DNA of 64,000 nucleotides from Cantharellus purpuraceus. Its lineage: Eukaryota > Basidiomycota > Agaricomycetes > Cantharellales > Hydnaceae. Below the pieces are notes generated by a model that worked only from the letters and a program-made list of their open reading frames with translations, ran no database searches and was not told the DNA's origin. Positions 60,894 to 64,000 of this stretch are shown piece after piece; the first letter of the stretch is position 1, and every line of letters begins with the position of its first letter. The position numbers and the translations under genes are program-made. The stretch lies in assembly GCA_025174535.1 (NCBI GenBank), contig JALBUN010000003.1, positions 682,001 to 746,000 on the forward strand. Direction: 5' to 3'.

Positions 60894-61715
60894 TCAGCTG
60901 CATCCTCCACACTCTGACGTGCAAGTCAAAGCCGTGGCGTTCCTGGCTTGGAGATGTGGCGGCCATTCATAATCCGTGTCCCAGTCATCATCATCCTCCC
61001 TAGAACCAGTGGACCTACAGTCGGAATCATCCTCATCCCACGGGCTAACCCACGAGACGGTAAACGCCTTGTCTTGATCTCGTGATGCATGCAGAAGAGC
61101 CTCGTATGTATCGGCACTTCCCAGAATGTATTGGAGTACTTGGGCATGCTCTATTAGCCAGCTCTCTCTGGGAAGTGCACGGACCCATTCCATTTCCCCC
61201 ATGTCCTCAAGTTTCCCAATTCGACCGGCTATAACGAGCATGCCAGGTGCAATCGACTGGAAAAGATAGAATATATCGGAGAGAACAGTTGGACCCGAAA
61301 TGTAAAGATCGTTTTCGGAAAGATTTGGTCGCCCTGCCTCGAAAACACCCATTTCAAATTGCATTCTCCAATCCGAGAAGTGATCAGGATCTAGGAATGA
61401 GGAAAATGTAGCCGGCAAGGAGAATCTATTTATGTAGCCATCCTCTGAAAGAGAAAGGAATATCTGTATTGAAAATGATGTCAAACAAAGATAAATGTTG
61501 AATACGAGGAATACCGTAACTTGTTTACTTCCAAGGTCCAACTCTCTCCATTTGTGTTCCTTGACTAGAGTTTTTATGCGCACAGTGAAGAACTTGCGCG
61601 CTCTTTGATATGTGGCCTCGAGGTCCTTGTCGTCCAATGCTGATAGGTCAGTATGGGATGCCCAGAATACACGATTATCGGGGTTGAATTGGATGTAATG
61701 GTCTTTGTTACCCAT
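60894..61715 (-). CDS. hypothetical protein, acidic C-terminus
   Basis: Open for 273 codons from ATG 61715 (MGNKDHYIQFNPDNRVFWAS). A 57-nt in-frame stretch (gttacg...tacag, about 61462-61518) has good splice signals; the spliced form would read LGSKQ-IFLSLSEDG and lose an odd hydrophobic insert, giving about 253 residues. The N-terminal half is helical and basic (KFFTVRIKTLVKEHKW). The middle resembles a small globular fold (SLPATFSSFLDPDHFSDWR). The C-terminus is rich in Asp (WDEDDSDCRSTGSREDDDDW) and ends with four cysteines in 16 residues. No signal peptide. No family recognised. Confidence 0.7.
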   Translation of the reverse strand: MGNKDHYIQFNPDNRVFWASHTDLSALDDKDLEATYQRARKFFTVRIKTLVKEHKWRELDLGSKQVTVFLVFNIYLCLTSFSIQIFLSLSEDGYINRFSLPATFSSFLDPDHFSDWRMQFEMGVFEAGRPNLSENDLYISGPTVLSDIFYLFQSIAPGMLVIAGRIGKLEDMGEMEWVRALPRESWLIEHAQVLQYILGSADTYEALLHASRDQDKAFTVSWVSPWDEDDSDCRSTGSREDDDDWDTDYEWPPHLQARNATALTCTSECGGCS

Positions 61716-64000
61716 GATGCAGCGGGTGTAGTGAAGTCAGGGGATATGGCGTTTTGGAAAGAAAAGATGGGACCGCTCGAGATCTTAGGGTGGAATGTTC
61801 AACCCCAGAACAAGCGTGATAAAGTGTCTTACGATAGGAGGTGGTGGGTGGTAGACATGCCTGTACCAGCCTACCTGCAGCACCTAGGGTGAGAGCGATG
61901 CACGTGTCGATACCCCTTGCATCGTGCAAGTTATTTCGATGCATGCCCGCAGACCAAGTGACAATCACACCTCCTCACCGTTACAAACCCAATTAACATT
62001 ATCTAGCCGAGTGGGCAGAAATGGACACCGCAGATGCAACTTATCAGGTCAGGTTGGATGAAATTGATCACAGCGTCCTCAATGACACGTGGTCACTCCC
62101 ACTCCTCCCAACCTGAAAAGGGAACCGAGTAAGTTGTATCAGGCGCGAAGAATCGATAGAAGGGACCAGTGAGCATGAGGTCATGTCGTGATCAGATGGA
62201 AAGTATTACAATACCAAGCAATAGTAAACGTTTGCCATATCTGTTCATATCAAAGCACGAACGCGGCAACGGCCATCCATCCACTGGTGTGAAGGGCCTC
62301 AGAGATGTTTTTTCCAAGTACAAACGTTTGGACATGGTTATCTCTTCCCCAGGCTTGTAGCTTCATGTGACATCATAATGATTTTCCACAAGCAAGAACA
62401 TTTTTCCAGACAGTTGTTAGAAGTGCTCAGCCGAGTGAAAATGACTGCAGCTGTGGCGGTGCCGTCGGAGTTGGAACAGTGCACAGATGTCAGCTCATGT
62501 ACATGGACGCCTGGACGCCTGGAGAGACATCTTGTGGGAATAATATTCTTTTATTTGTGTCTCTCCTGGCTTTACTTTCCTGGCTGGCTTCCTTCTCACT
62601 TCTCGCAATCTTTTTACGCCTTCTTGAGGAAGCGTGTCACGAAGAATGAATGACTCAGGACTCACATCTATTAACTATCTATATGCAGATCGTAGGGCGC
62701 CAACGGCGTAGCCAGCAGATTCCATATCTGGGATCCACTTCTAGCTTGGCCCGAGGTTGTTGACTAAACTCCGTAAGTCTCAACACCAATGTTTCATCTC
62801 TTCAGTTTGGTAGCTACAACTAATTTTGAACTAGGGTCAGTGTGTCGCTCGCCGCACTTCGAATTTTCGTCTTCTATATGCTATACAAAGACGCATGTAG
62901 CCTGAGGCGCCGTGCATTTCTATGGACTTCCCGCTAATCCCGAAAGGAAGTTTGCAATCGCTTCAAGTGCTTATGGTAACTTTCGCAGAATTGAGGTCCT
63001 TCTGTTTTACACGCCTTGGAATGCATGCCGTCCATAAGCGACATTTCGGCGTAATTTCTCCGTGGCTGGTGTGAAACAGCCGCCGGGTTGAACAGCATCG
63101 CTATGTTGTTGTTTTTTTGCTTTAGAGAGCCTTTAAGATACAAGAGGAAAGGCTCAGAAATAATCTCGTAGGATGCTTGCACTGGCTACTAGTACCGGTA
63201 GCCCTATGCTCACAAGCAAAATCTTGATCATTGTATTCCAGCTCGGGCACGTGCATGGAATAAAACAACCTTTTCCTTGACTCTCAGAAGTGAATCCAAC
63301 CTTTTGAACACGGTACCACGCCACTATTCCGTATGAGTCTTAATTGATTTGCATATTAGACTGATATAGGCTGACATCGTTCCATAATTACACTCTCCGT
63401 AGGGTAGTACGTGCTGTTTCATATGTCAATACCGGGCGCTCATATCCCGGTGTTGACAGGCTGTCCACTGTCACCCTTGAAGCCATCACCGCTCCATTCA
63501 ATGAGAGCTTGACTTTCTCCACAGCAGATTGATTTCACGATGGACTGGTGATGCTGCCAGTCCAACGTGCCAATAAACACACCAACTCCAGGATGGCATA
63601 GAGGGTGTCTGGCGATACTGTGTTGCAGCACGAACATATATTTCTGGTACGTTTACCTTGTTTGGAATTAGACTGGTACAGAAAGCTGGGCGTCTCAGGA
63701 CCGATCAACGCACTCGATGATGATAATTCTATAACAGGTTTGTAAGAATCTCAGATAGCTCTTAGCTATGTAACACAACCGGTAACTCAAGGTGAATGAA
63801 TCACTTTTATAAGTATCTTTATGGGGCGGCAAGGCTAGTGTTCTGTATTAACACACTCGTCAGGCAGGGTGATTTGCGCAGTGGCAAACATGGGATCCAA
63901 TAGATGGCACTAAGATCATCACCTGATAATTGAACGAGTTCAATCAGAACTGCTACTCATCGGAGTACGTCATACAACCCCATCGGCATGTAGTTTAGAT
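61716..64000. other. gene-free end of window
   Basis: No supported gene in the last 2.3 kb. Short frames such as 62378-62653 (+) show one hydrophobic stretch but no family. No RNA gene or repeat with a second copy in the window was seen. Confidence 0.4.

Overview
This window reads as nuclear DNA of a filamentous basidiomycete, most likely an agaricomycete. Genes carry many short introns (about 50-60 nt) with GT(A/G)NG donors. There is a White Collar-1 type photoreceptor with no GATA zinc finger, a Fus3/Kss1-type MAP kinase, and LTR retroelements of fungal type. I cannot name the species from sequence alone.

Layout. 1-11 kb holds housekeeping genes: a MAP kinase (+), ribosome-biogenesis factor NOC4 (+), kinetochore protein Sos7 (-), an intron-bearing tRNA-Ala(AGC) (+) and an Na+/H+ antiporter (-). 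11.35-15.81 kb is a decayed Ty1/copia element with both LTRs and a TAAAC target-site duplication. 15.8-27.6 kb is a repeat island interrupted only by the eIF2-alpha gene (22.2-23.5 kb). It contains a TIR element into which LTR elements have inserted one within another. Each solo insertion can be dated relative to the others by its own 5-bp duplication, and an uninterrupted copy of the same TIR element lies at 36.1-36.6 kb. 27.6-34.1 kb holds a small membrane protein (-), the WC-1 photoreceptor (-) and a small hydrophilic protein with a TATA box (-).

36.7-53.0 kb holds two full-length ABCC (MRP/YOR1-like) transporter paralogues. They lie tail-outward in opposite orientation around the ribosomal protein gene RPL10 (uL16). 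A third, heavily deleted copy lies at 58.4-58.9 kb. Between them, 53.4-57.9 kb is densely packed: mitochondrial ribosomal protein mL41 (-), TSR3 (+, only 41 bp between the two start codons) and a kinesin (+). 59.5-61.7 kb has dynactin p27 (DCTN6) and an unrecognised protein, both on the minus strand. The last 2.3 kb shows no gene I can support.

No wholly new biological system is evident. The most interesting signals are: a 7-nt microexon in the NBD1 D-loop conserved in both ABC transporters; the CGA-to-TGA-like pattern of every in-frame stop in the copia pol frame, matching CpG-biased LTR divergence; the reconstructable nested-insertion history; an apparently unnamed TIR element family; and an ABC transporter pseudogene made of its first and last coding segments joined together.
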